Part shown: piece after piece, positions 52,320 through 60,080 of the stretch
Numbering within the stretch: the first letter of the stretch is position 1
Layout: every line of letters begins with the position of its first letter
NCBI GenBank assembly: GCA_965219015.1
Contig: CBDCNH010000013.1
Coordinates: 558,001-622,000 of the forward strand
DNA length: 64,000 nt
Origin: CBDCNH01 sp965219015
GTDB taxonomy: Bacteria; Pseudomonadota; Alphaproteobacteria; Rhodobacterales; Rhodobacteraceae
Direction of reading: 5' to 3'
Notes under the pieces: model-generated
What the model was told of the DNA's origin: nothing
The model's input: only the letters and a program-made list of their open reading frames with translations
Database searches by the model: none
Program-made: the position numbers and the translations under genes

Positions 52320-53260
52320 CGCAGGTCGACGGTCGGTCCGTGGACCGCGCGACCGACGTGCGGGCGACGCGGCGCTCGGTTCCGGCACGGTCTGCGCGCT
52401 CCGTGCGCCACGCCCTGCACTCCGTCGTCGGCGCGTTCATCTGCGACCGAGGCCGCACCGCGGATGACCAAGGCCTGTGCTCGGTCCGGGGATCGAAGGT
52501 GGCTGACGCCCGCTGGTCCGGGCGATTCGGGTTCGGCCCGGCACGGTCCGCGGGATCGATCAGCCGCGCCCTTCGCAGGGCGTGGTCGGACCTCGGGGCG
52601 AGTTCATTGGCCGGCGCAATTGGGCCGACCGTCGGCACGACAACCGCGCGGCTGGCGTGCCGGTGACTTCGGGTTCGGTCTGGGCACGCTCCGCGCGCTG
52701 GTTGGGCGCGCTCTCGCGGGGACGCGTCCAAGCCTTGCGGGCCAGGCCGGAGGCCTGCGCGTCCAGGTCGACCGTCGGCGCGAGAACCGCGCAACTGGCG
52801 TGCCGGTGACGTCGGGTTCGGTCTGGGCACGCTCCGCGCGCTGGTTGGGCGCGCTCTCCGCGAGGCGGGTCCAGGCCTGGCGGGCCAGGCCGGAGGTCTG
52901 CGCATCCGGGCCGACCGTCGGCATGGGGACGGCGCGACTGGCGTGCCGGTGACGTCGGGTTCAGTCCGGGTGCGCTCCGCGCGCTGGTTGGGCGCGCTCT
53001 CGCGGGGCGGGTCCAGGTCTGGCGGGCGGGGTCGCGGGCCGGCGTATTCAGCCGTCTGTCGGCTCGACGACCGCGCGGCCGACATGCGGCGCGCTCATTT
53101 GGGCGTCCTCGCGTTCAGCCCGGGCGCGATCCGCGCGCTCCGCAGGCCGCGCCGTCCGCCGAGGCCGCGCGTTAAGACGTCTCGGGCTAGGTCGTCGCCG
53201 GCGAGAAAAGGTCGACCGTCGGTCCGAGGATCGGGCGTGACCGACGCCCGCCGATCCACG
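52320..53260. repeat. Tandem array of 143-bp non-coding repeats
   Basis: Three well-conserved tandem units begin with CTGGCGTGCCGGTGAC at 52652, 52795 and 52938 (period exactly 143). Degenerate units continue on both sides: TCGG...GGTCCGCG cores at about 52376, 52527 and 53112, and GACCGTCGG-type junctions near 52327, 52626, 52768, 52911 and 53209. Because 143 is not a multiple of three, no protein repeat can be encoded. Units contain the palindrome CAGGCC-GGA-GGCCTG (52728 region). The right end runs into the 3' coding sequence of the glycosyltransferase. The 180 bases before 52320 show no feature I can name. Confidence 0.85.
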
Positions 53261-54389
53261 GGCGCAGCTCGAGCTCGGCCTCGGCGCGGTCCGCGAGGTC
53301 GGCAAGCCGGGCCTTGCGTTCGGCCACCTGTGCGGGAACCGGTAGGTCGAGCCGGCGGAGCATCTCCTCGAACCGATAGGCCCAATCGTGCTTCCTGAGC
53401 GAGCGCGCGGCGTTGAGGATGCCGGCGCGTCGGATGCGCTGCGGTTGCGCCTCGATCTCGGCGTAGAAGGCCGGCATGTCGACGGGGTCGAGCGGGATCT
53501 CGATGATCGCGTCGGGCCAGTCGAAGAGCGTCTGAAACTCGGGAACGGTGGGCGCGGTCCCGATCATCACCGCCCCCGCCGCGGCGCCCTCGAACACGCG
53601 GGCGGGCACGGTGTCCTCGCCGCGCGACTCCCGCGTCTTGGCGGCGTCGATCTTGAAGTTGAACGACGTGAAGTAGCGGCTCTGGCGGATCAGATGGTAG
53701 GTGCGGAAACGCGCTTCGGGGTAGCCGAAGGTCATCGTGCCCGGCGGCAGATCCCACAGGTAGTTGAGCTCCTGCCGGCTCGTCATCTCGACGAGCTGCT
53801 CGTGGACGCGCTGGTGCGTGCGGCCGATCGAGACGACGTCGATCGGGCGCGCGCCGGGTTTCGGCCAGGGCGTCGCGGCAAGACAGTCGACGGCGGCCGG
53901 CAGGTGACTGACCCCGGTGCCACTGACGCGGCGCGCCGTCGCGACGCTTCCGGCATTGAACAGGAACACCTCGTCGAACGGCTTCAGCAGCCGGTAGTAG
54001 TTGCGCTTCTCCTCGACGAGCGCGGTCCAGGTCTCGAAGAGGAACGCGGCCGCGATGCGGCTGCGCTCGCGCCAGCCCTCGATCGACTTGAGGCAGATCA
54101 GATCCTGCGGCCGCATGCCGACGAAGAGGAAGAGATCGAAGTCCTCGTCGATCTTCTTGTGCTCGTAGCCGCTGAACGGAACGCCCCGCGTCGCGTGGCG
54201 GGCAAGCGAAACGGCCTTCCAGGCAGCGCCGTGTCGCGCCGAACCGGGAGCCACGATCGTGGTTTCGGCCATCGTCGCGATGGACGCGCAGGCCTCGAAT
54301 ACGAGGCGGTTGTAAAGCGCGGAGCCGAGCGCGTAATGCGACGCGATGCAGACCCGAAGCGGACGGTTCAAATGGGCAGAAACTGGCAC
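53187..54389 (-). CDS. Glycosyltransferase, GT-B type
   Basis: Product of 400 residues from GTG 54389, with AGAGGG seven bases upstream. LRVCIASHYALGSALYNRLVFEACASIA begins a GT-B N-domain; the C-domain carries IDVVSIGRTHQRVHEQLVEM, VPARVFEGAAAGAVMIGTAP and PEFQTLFDWPDAIIEIPLDP, with the Glu of the E-x7-E-like nucleotide-binding segment. It resembles family-1 group transferases acting on spore-coat or exopolysaccharide glycans. The last 30 or so residues (ELRPWIGGRRSRPILGPTVD) are encoded by DNA that aligns with the adjacent tandem repeat. Confidence 0.85.
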   Translation of the reverse strand: MPVSAHLNRPLRVCIASHYALGSALYNRLVFEACASIATMAETTIVAPGSARHGAAWKAVSLARHATRGVPFSGYEHKKIDEDFDLFLFVGMRPQDLICLKSIEGWRERSRIAAAFLFETWTALVEEKRNYYRLLKPFDEVFLFNAGSVATARRVSGTGVSHLPAAVDCLAATPWPKPGARPIDVVSIGRTHQRVHEQLVEMTSRQELNYLWDLPPGTMTFGYPEARFRTYHLIRQSRYFTSFNFKIDAAKTRESRGEDTVPARVFEGAAAGAVMIGTAPTVPEFQTLFDWPDAIIEIPLDPVDMPAFYAEIEAQPQRIRRAGILNAARSLRKHDWAYRFEEMLRRLDLPVPAQVAERKARLADLADRAEAELELRPWIGGRRSRPILGPTVDLFSPATT

Positions 54390-54470
54390 GGCGAAACCCT
54401 CTTGGCGAACCCAAACGTCGCTCCGCGGGAAATGGTCAAAGAAGGTTAAAGCATAGGCAGGAATCCGCGC

Positions 54471-55583
54471 ATGTCAACTTTCGAGTCCGTCGAGGGCACG
54501 ATCGACGTCGAAACTGTGGTGATCGGCGCCGGGGTCGTCGGCCTCGCGGTGGCCCTGCAGCTGGCGCGCGCGGGTCAGGGCGTCCTGGTGCTCGAGGCGC
54601 AGACGCACTTCGGAACCGAGACCAGCAGCCGCAACAGCCAGGTGATCCATGCGGGCATCTATTATCCGCCCGGATCGCTCAAGGCGCAGCTCTGCGTGCG
54701 GGGGCGCGACCTGCTCTACGGGTTCTGCGCGGAGCGCGGCGTGGCGCACAAGCGGCTCGGGAAGATCATCTTCGCGGCGAACGAGGCCGAACTCGGCATC
54801 CTCGACGGCATCGCGGCTCGGGCCGCAGCGGCGGGCGTCACGCTTGCGCGCCTCGGCGCGTCGGAGGCCGCGGCGCTGGAGCCGGCGCTCGCGGTCGCGG
54901 GCGCGCTCCACTCGCCGCTCACGGGCATCGTCGACGTTCACGCGCTGATGCTTGCGATGCTGGGCGAGATCGAGGCGCTGGGCGGCCAGCTCGTCTGCGC
55001 CGCGCCGGTCACGTCCGTCCGGCGCGAGGGCGGCGGCTGGGCCGTCACCGCCGGCGGCGCGACGGCGACGGTCCTCCACGCGCGCCACGTCGTCAACGCG
55101 GGCGGCCTCGCCGCACAGGACGTGGCCCGCGCCATCGAGGGCATGGAACCGGCACGGATCCCGGAGCGCAGCCTCGTGCGCGGGGTGTATTTCGCCTACG
55201 ACGGCGCGGTGCCCTTTCGACGGCTGGTCTACCCCGTGCCCGTCCCTGGCGGTCTCGGCACGCATCTCACGCTCGACCTCGCGGGCCGCGGGCGCTTCGG
55301 GCCGGACACCGAGGCGGTCGACCGGATCGACTACCATGTCGATCCCGACCGTCACGGCGCGTTCGTCGCGGCTGCGCGCAAGATCTGGCCGGACCTTGAC
55401 CCCGCGCGCCTGCGGCCCGACTACGCGGGCATAAGGCCCAAGGTGCCGGGCGGCGACTTCGTGATCGCCGGGCCGGCGGACCACGGTCTTGATGGCGTCG
55501 TGCAACTCTTCGGCATCGAATCCCCCGGGCTCACGGCGTCGCTTGCGATCGGCGAAGCGGTGGCGGTACGCCTCGCGGGCTGA
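54471..55583 (+). CDS. FAD-dependent oxidoreductase, L-2-hydroxyglutarate dehydrogenase-like
   Basis: DAO-family flavoprotein of 370 residues. FAD-binding TVVIGAGVVGLAVALQLARAG at 16-36; the block ETSSRNSQVIHAGIYYPPGSLKAQLC is diagnostic of LhgO-type 2-hydroxyacid dehydrogenases; YHVDPDRHGAFVAAARKIWPDL and GLDGVVQLFGIESPGLTASL close the catalytic domain. Probably oxidises L-2-hydroxyglutarate to 2-oxoglutarate with the respiratory quinone pool. Divergent from the glycosyltransferase; monocistronic. Confidence 0.9.
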   Translation: MSTFESVEGTIDVETVVIGAGVVGLAVALQLARAGQGVLVLEAQTHFGTETSSRNSQVIHAGIYYPPGSLKAQLCVRGRDLLYGFCAERGVAHKRLGKIIFAANEAELGILDGIAARAAAAGVTLARLGASEAAALEPALAVAGALHSPLTGIVDVHALMLAMLGEIEALGGQLVCAAPVTSVRREGGGWAVTAGGATATVLHARHVVNAGGLAAQDVARAIEGMEPARIPERSLVRGVYFAYDGAVPFRRLVYPVPVPGGLGTHLTLDLAGRGRFGPDTEAVDRIDYHVDPDRHGAFVAAARKIWPDLDPARLRPDYAGIRPKVPGGDFVIAGPADHGLDGVVQLFGIESPGLTASLAIGEAVAVRLAG

Positions 55584-55621
55584 TCTACGTTGCCCTCCGC
55601 CGCGACCGAAGAGGACCGCTC

Positions 55622-56311
55622 ATGCCGAGCCTGATCCATGCGAGCCTGATCGCTGTCCTGGCGGCAGAGCCCGCCGCCGCCGAGGTCTTCGCGTTCGATG
55701 CCTTTCTCGGGCGACGGCAGATCGGCACGGTCACGTGGGAGACGACGGCGGCGCGTGGCGGCACGGTCGCGCATCTGCGCTCCGACATGGACAACACGCC
55801 GCTCGGCGTCGGCGACGGCACGTTCGACGCGGTCTCGGAGCCCGCGCGCATGTCCGACGGCACGCCGGTCACGCGCTACGTCGCGCGCACCGACGAGCGC
55901 GTCATCACCGTCACGTCCGACCGGGGCACGGTCGTCGAGACGCGCGTGAGCCCGGAAAGCGAGGCCACGACGCTATCCGAGCCGGCGCTCGTGCCGCAGG
56001 GCGTGCTCGACCTCGCGGCGGGGTTCGGGCGGTTCGTCCAGACGTCGGGATGTCCGGCGCCGTTCGGCATGTACGACGGCCGCCGGGTCATCTCGGTCGG
56101 CCCCACCGCCTCGGTGCAGACCGGCGGTCTGCTGACCTGCCGGCTCGCCTACACGGTCGTCGCGGGGCCCGGGCATCTCTCGCCGTTCCGCTTCCGCTCG
56201 ATCCGGCTCGAGCTCTTCTACCGCGTCGACCCGAAAGCGACGCTGCTCGAACAGATGGACGTTCACGCCGGCATCTTCGCGATGCAGCTGGTCCGGCACG
56301 AGCCTCGGTAG
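55622..56311 (+). CDS. Secreted DUF6134-like protein
   Basis: Protein of 229 residues with a signal peptide (MPSLIHASLIAVLAAEPAAA) and an all-beta mature part: FAFDAFLGRRQIGTVTWETTA, DGTFDAVSEPARMSDGTPV, ASVQTGGLLTCRLAYTVVAG and SIRLELFYRVDPKATLLEQM. The 'xLDGxxIGTxxW' style opening resembles DUF6134, a periplasmic family of unknown role. One Cys pair (TSGCPAPF, LLTCRLAY) could form a disulfide. No clear partner among neighbours. Confidence 0.7.
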   Translation: MPSLIHASLIAVLAAEPAAAEVFAFDAFLGRRQIGTVTWETTAARGGTVAHLRSDMDNTPLGVGDGTFDAVSEPARMSDGTPVTRYVARTDERVITVTSDRGTVVETRVSPESEATTLSEPALVPQGVLDLAAGFGRFVQTSGCPAPFGMYDGRRVISVGPTASVQTGGLLTCRLAYTVVAGPGHLSPFRFRSIRLELFYRVDPKATLLEQMDVHAGIFAMQLVRHEPR

Positions 56312-56316
56312 CGGCG

Positions 56317-56355
56317 CTCAGGCCCAGAGCTCAGGCCCAGAGCTCAGGTCCAGAG
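56317..56355. repeat. Three 13-bp tandem repeats between convergent genes
   Basis: CTCAGGCCCAGAG at 56317-56329, 56330-56342 and (one change) 56343-56355. The array starts six bases after the DUF6134 stop, and its last copy contains the stop and final codons of the minus-strand DUF1643 gene. Each copy offers a TGA on the minus strand. Confidence 0.9.
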
Positions 56356-56859
56356 CTCGGGCGCGGCGCCGTAGGCGATGTAGAGCGGGTGTCTCGGGTG
56401 GCCGTCCCGGGTGCGGCCGAGGTGGTGCAGAGGGCGCGGCCCGGCGCGGAGCAGCGCCTCGACCGCGGCGCCGCGCCCGAGATGCGCGCCGTGGGTGCCC
56501 CAGGCGCAGACCACCGTGTCGGCCCAGGCGAGGCTCTCGGTCAGCGCCGCATCGTTGCCGGGGCCGACCGGATCGGCCGCGGCGCGCATCCTCTTCGGGT
56601 CCGTGTCGCGCCAGGCGAAGATGTTGCAGACCCGGAACGCCCCGTAGCCGAGCGCGCGGGCGCGGCGCTCGCAGCGCTCGACGGAGGGGTCGTTCATCAC
56701 CTCGGTCGCGGTCGAGGGGTTGAGCATGACGAAGAGGACGCGCGGCAGCGCGGCGTCCCAGGTGCGCGTCAGCAGGTAGCGGTAGCGCAGGCAGGGCGAG
56801 TAGACCGCGGTGCTCGCGGCGTCGCCCTTCACATGGCTCCGCGTCACGAGGTCAGGCAT
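56344..56859 (-). CDS. DUF1643 domain protein
   Basis: Cytosolic protein of 171 residues from ATG 56859, overlapping the truB stop by eight bases. Conserved runs RVLFVMLNPSTATEVMNDPSVERC, RVCNIFAWRDTDPKRMRAA, GPGNDAALTESLAWADTVVCAWG and HHLGRTRDGHPRHPLYIAYG match DUF1643 (possibly a nucleotide- or tRNA-related enzyme, function unknown). Last gene of the rbfA - DUF2233 - truB - DUF1643 unit. Confidence 0.9.
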   Translation of the reverse strand: MPDLVTRSHVKGDAASTAVYSPCLRYRYLLTRTWDAALPRVLFVMLNPSTATEVMNDPSVERCERRARALGYGAFRVCNIFAWRDTDPKRMRAAADPVGPGNDAALTESLAWADTVVCAWGTHGAHLGRGAAVEALLRAGPRPLHHLGRTRDGHPRHPLYIAYGAAPELWT

Positions 56860-57748
56860 GGAACACGCGCTCGGGGTGCAGGACATCACCTCGCGCATGA
56901 CCGACCGCCACCGCTCGCCCGTCGTGGCTGGCCCAGGCGCGGCCGTCGGGCATGTCCTCGGCGACAAGCGCGCCGGGGTTGCCGTGCCGGAGCCGCAGGG
57001 CGCCCTGAGCGGTGGCGACGCGCTCGGGCACGCCCGCGAGTGCGGTCTCGAGCGGCAAGAGCAGGGCGTCGAGGTCCGGCGTCCGTGCCAGCGCCTCGAG
57101 CCGGTCGAAGGCCAGCGCGTCCTCGACGCGGAACGGACCCGAGCGCGTGCGGCGGAGCCAGAGCGCGTGCCCGAGACAGCCGAGCGCCGCGCCGAGGTCG
57201 CGCGCGATGCCGCGCACGTAGCCGCCCTTGCCGCAGTCCATCTCGAGGTCGGCATGGTCGCGGTCGGGTCGCCCGACGAGGACGAGCCGCGTCACCTCGA
57301 TGGGCCGCGCGGCGAGCGTGAAGTCCGCGCCCTCGCGCGCGAGATCATACGCGCGGGCGCCCGCGACCCTGATCGCCGAGACGCGCGGCGGGACCTGGCT
57401 GATGGTGCCGCGGAACGCGCCGAGCGCGGCCTCGATGGCGTCGGTTGCGGGTCGGGCGTCCGCTCTGGCGATGATGTCCCCCGCGGCGTCGTCGGTCGTG
57501 GTCGCGGCGCCGAAGCGGACCCGGAAGCGGTAGGTCTTGGTGGCCTCGGCGATGAACGGCACGGTCTTCGTCGCCTCGCCGAAGGCCACCGCGAGCACGC
57601 CGGTCGCATCGGGGTCGAGCGTGCCGGCATGGCCCGCCTTGGCTGCCGCGAGGGCCCACCGCGCGCGGCCGACGCATCCCGTGGAGGTGATGCCAGCGGG
57701 CTTGTCGATCACCAGCCAGCCCGAGACGGCGCGGCCGCGGCGGCTCAT
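56852..57748 (-). CDS. truB: tRNA pseudouridine(55) synthase TruB
   Basis: Converts U55 of tRNA T-arms to pseudouridine; 298 residues. Catalytic Asp in AGHAGTLDPDATGVL; substrate motifs KTYRFRVRFGAATTTDDAAG and VPPRVSAIRVAGARAYDLAREG; CGKGGYVRGIARDLG; and a C-terminal PUA-like part. ATG overlaps the preceding stop (ATGA, 57745-57748). Linkage to rbfA is ancient, here interrupted by a DUF2233 gene. Confidence 0.97.
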   Translation of the reverse strand: MSRRGRAVSGWLVIDKPAGITSTGCVGRARWALAAAKAGHAGTLDPDATGVLAVAFGEATKTVPFIAEATKTYRFRVRFGAATTTDDAAGDIIARADARPATDAIEAALGAFRGTISQVPPRVSAIRVAGARAYDLAREGADFTLAARPIEVTRLVLVGRPDRDHADLEMDCGKGGYVRGIARDLGAALGCLGHALWLRRTRSGPFRVEDALAFDRLEALARTPDLDALLLPLETALAGVPERVATAQGALRLRHGNPGALVAEDMPDGRAWASHDGRAVAVGHARGDVLHPERVFHA

Positions 57749-58494
57749 TTCTCGGGAACCACCAGCCCCACGATCGGGCCCATCGGCAGGCCGATGTCGT
57801 CGCGCCCGAGGTCGGGCGCATAGAGCCGCGAGATCGAGCCGTCGAGGTAGAGCGCGTTCGGAAGGCCAAGGGTGTCGCGGAAGACGCGCGCGAAGGCGTG
57901 GAAGGTGACGGGCCGGTCGGAGATGACGAAGACCGCGCGGCTGCCGTCGCCGCTGACGCCGACACCGTTCCGCACATAGGTGGAGTCCGACGCCGCGAGG
58001 AAGCGCGGATGGAGCGCGCCGTCGATGACGAGCATCGGGCCGGACTGGGTGGCGAACCGGCAGGCCGGGCGGTCGGCGTCGAAGCGGCGCGACTCGATCA
58101 CCGCGAAGCCCGAAGCGCCGATGCAGAACACGCCGTTCGGCAGCAACCCGAAGTTCCCGGGCCCGGCGGCGGTGACGATGGCCGCCTCCTCGCCGCGCTC
58201 GCCGATGAAGAGCCCGACCGGCGCGCGACCGGGATGATACATGCCCGCGTTCATCGCGAAGCCGAGCGTCAGGCGGTCGGCGGAGAGGATCGCCTTGATG
58301 CGCGCGAAGCTGCCGTAGGGCGTGCCGTCGGGGGCGGTCTGCCAGAGGCGCACGTCATCGCTCGCGGTCACTTCGCAGACCGCGTGGCCGATGCCCTCGA
58401 CCTCGATGTGGCGGCAGGGCGCCGCCGCCCCGGCGGAGGCCATCGCGCTCAGGCCCGCCGCAAGGACGAGCGCCTCAAGGCGCATCGGCGTCAT
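57745..58494 (-). CDS. Secreted phosphodiester glycosidase (DUF2233/NAGPA-like)
   Basis: Protein of 249 residues (or 246 from MRLEA at 58485) with signal peptide MRLEALVLAAGLSAMASAGAAA. Motifs LTLGFAMNAGMYHPGRAPVGLFI, FCIGASGFAVIESRRFD, QSGPMLVIDGALHPRF and the Asp-containing LYLDGSISRLYAP fit the phosphodiester glycosidase (NAGPA) family. Periplasmic hydrolysis of sugar phosphodiesters is likely. It sits between rbfA and truB with overlaps at both ends, an unusual guest in a translation operon. Confidence 0.88.
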   Translation of the reverse strand: MTPMRLEALVLAAGLSAMASAGAAAPCRHIEVEGIGHAVCEVTASDDVRLWQTAPDGTPYGSFARIKAILSADRLTLGFAMNAGMYHPGRAPVGLFIGERGEEAAIVTAAGPGNFGLLPNGVFCIGASGFAVIESRRFDADRPACRFATQSGPMLVIDGALHPRFLAASDSTYVRNGVGVSGDGSRAVFVISDRPVTFHAFARVFRDTLGLPNALYLDGSISRLYAPDLGRDDIGLPMGPIVGLVVPEK

Positions 58495-58897
58495 CGTCGG
58501 GCGCCTCGACGTCCCGGCGCACGTCGGCCTGCGCCAGAAGCCGCCGCGTCGCGTCCATCCGGTCGAAGGTCTCGTCGATCTCGAAGCGGATCTCGGGCGC
58601 GAACTTCAGCGTCATGCCGCGGGCGACGGCGCGGCGCAGGTCCGCGCGGTTGCGCCGGAGCGCCGTCAGCGCTTCCTCGCGGCCCTGCCCGCCGAGCGGC
58701 AGCACGAAGGCCGTCGCCACCTTCAGGTCCGGCGAGGTGCGGACCTCGCCCACCGTGATCGACATGCGGTTGAGCTCCGGGTCGTGGATGTCGCCGCGCG
58801 CGAGGATGTCGGCGAGCGTGCGCCGGATCAGTTCGCCGACGCGAAGCTGGCGCTGGGTCGGGCCTTCGCTGCCGCGGGAGTGTGCCATCGCCTTCAT
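58475..58897 (-). CDS. rbfA: 30S ribosome-binding factor RbfA
   Basis: KH-like protein of 140 residues that aids 16S rRNA 5' maturation. LRVGELIRRTLADILARGDIHDP, SITVGEVRTSPDLKVATAFVLPL and LTALRRNRADLRRAVARGMTLKFAPEIRFEID are the standard RbfA blocks. Start MKAMAHS at 58897. First gene of the unit; 72 bases from the divergent dapB. Confidence 0.96.
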   Translation of the reverse strand: MKAMAHSRGSEGPTQRQLRVGELIRRTLADILARGDIHDPELNRMSITVGEVRTSPDLKVATAFVLPLGGQGREEALTALRRNRADLRRAVARGMTLKFAPEIRFEIDETFDRMDATRRLLAQADVRRDVEAPDDDADAP

Positions 58898-58969
58898 CTA
58901 GGCCAGCGCGCGGGGCCCCGCAACCGGCAGGCTTTGCCATTGCCGTGGCGGACCGCTAGGTCTCGCGGC

Positions 58970-59764
58970 ATGGCGACCGACGGCAGACCGGGGATCGTGG
59001 TGACGGGTGCGGCGGGCCGCATGGGGCGGCGCGTGCTTCACGCCGTGATGGCCGCGGACGAGGTGCGGCTCGCGGGCGCGCTGGTCCGGCCCGGACATGC
59101 CTGGGAGGGCCGCGACGTCGGCACGGCGCTGGGCGGGGCTGCCGTCGGCGTGCTTGCCGGCGCCGACGCGCTCGTGGCCTTTGCCGAGGCGGATGCGGTG
59201 ATCGACTTCTCGACGCCCGAGGCGTCGGTCGGGTTCGCGGCGCTCGCGGCGCAGGCGCGGCTCGTGCATGTCATCGGGACCACGGGGCTCGCACCCGCCG
59301 AGCTCGCGCGGGTCGCGGCGGCGGCGCGTCATGCGGTGATCGTGCGCGCCGGCAACACGAGCCTCGGGGTCGCGGTGCTGGCCGCGTTGGTGCGGCAGGC
59401 GGCGGCGGCGCTTCCGGGCTGGGACGTCGAGATCGTCGAGGCGCATCACGGAGCCAAGCGCGACGCGCCCTCGGGGACGGCGCTCCTCCTCGCCGACGCC
59501 GCCATCGCGGGCCGCGGCGGCGGCGTGGTCGGGACCGACGCCGCGGGGCCGCGCAACCCGGACCGGATCGGGATCGCGTCGGTGCGCGGCGGCGACATCG
59601 TGGGCGAGCACGACGTGATGCTCGCGGGCGCCGGCGAGCGCGTGGTGCTGCGGCACATGGCGACGGACCGGGGCGTCTTCGCCGACGGTGCGCTCCGGGC
59701 CGCGCTGTGGGGGATCGGGCGGAAGCCCGGCGCATACGGGATGGCGGACGTGCTCGGGCTCTGA
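58970..59764 (+). CDS. dapB: 4-hydroxy-tetrahydrodipicolinate reductase
   Basis: Lysine/diaminopimelate pathway enzyme, 264 residues. NAD(P)H-binding GIVVTGAAGRMGRRVLHAV, IDFSTPEASVGFAALAAQARLVHVIGTTG (split hinge), the substrate motif EAHHGAKRDAPSGTALLLAD and SVRGGDIVGEHDVMLAGAGE. Catalytic His pair and Lys are present. ATG 58970. Its last codons run into a 16-bp tandem array. Confidence 0.97.
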   Translation: MATDGRPGIVVTGAAGRMGRRVLHAVMAADEVRLAGALVRPGHAWEGRDVGTALGGAAVGVLAGADALVAFAEADAVIDFSTPEASVGFAALAAQARLVHVIGTTGLAPAELARVAAAARHAVIVRAGNTSLGVAVLAALVRQAAAALPGWDVEIVEAHHGAKRDAPSGTALLLADAAIAGRGGGVVGTDAAGPRNPDRIGIASVRGGDIVGEHDVMLAGAGERVVLRHMATDRGVFADGALRAALWGIGRKPGAYGMADVLGL

Positions 59765-59840
59765 CGGGCCCGGAGTCCGACTGGCCCAGAATCTGGCGGG
59801 CCCAGAATCTGGCGGGCCCAGAACCTGACGGGCTCAGAAG
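59761..59840. repeat. 16-bp tandem array between dapB and the DUF1674 gene
   Basis: Five units of about 16 bp with consensus CTGRCGGGCCCAGAAT: variants at 59761 (with insertion), 59781 (12 bp), 59793, 59809 and 59825. The array begins in the last dapB codons (stop at 59762-59764) and ends within the final codons of the minus-strand DUF1674 gene. It shares the GGCCCAGA core with the array at 56317. Confidence 0.9.
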
Positions 59841-60007
59841 TCGATCGCGAGGCCCTTCTTCTCCCAGTCGCCGTAGCGCACGGGGTCCGGCCCGTCGCGG
59901 CCGCCGATCTCGGTCGGGCGCGGGTCCGTCGCAACTGCGTCGCGCCGGGCCCGGGCTTCGGCAAGCGCGCGGGCGGCGGCGTCGGGGAGCGGGTGGATCG
60001 TGGGCAT
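59834..60007 (-). CDS. DUF1674 / SDHAF4-like small protein
   Basis: Protein of 57 residues: MPTIHPLPDAAARALAEARA at the start, then TEIGGRDGPDPVRYGDWEKK and the terminal GLAIDF. The C-terminal G-P-x-P-x-R-Y-G-D-W-E-x-K-G-x-x-x-D-F block is the DUF1674 signature, homologous to the succinate dehydrogenase assembly factor SDHAF4, which protects flavinylated SdhA. Divergent from rsmB, its usual neighbour in Rhodobacterales. Confidence 0.9.
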   Translation of the reverse strand: MPTIHPLPDAAARALAEARARRDAVATDPRPTEIGGRDGPDPVRYGDWEKKGLAIDF

Positions 60008-60080
60008 CGTGCGCCTCCTTGTCGTTCGCGACCGCGCCTCATATAGGCGCAGGCCGGGCAGCGCACAGGGGGGTGCCGGG

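Noticed and set aside
52165..53085. A 306-codon minus-strand frame across the repeat array
   Set aside because: The 143-bp units are read in different phases, the product is Arg/Pro/Ala-rich without a fold, and no ribosome site precedes it.
52320..53260. CRISPR array
   Set aside because: Units are 143 bp, contiguous and without unique spacers; no cas genes are in the window.
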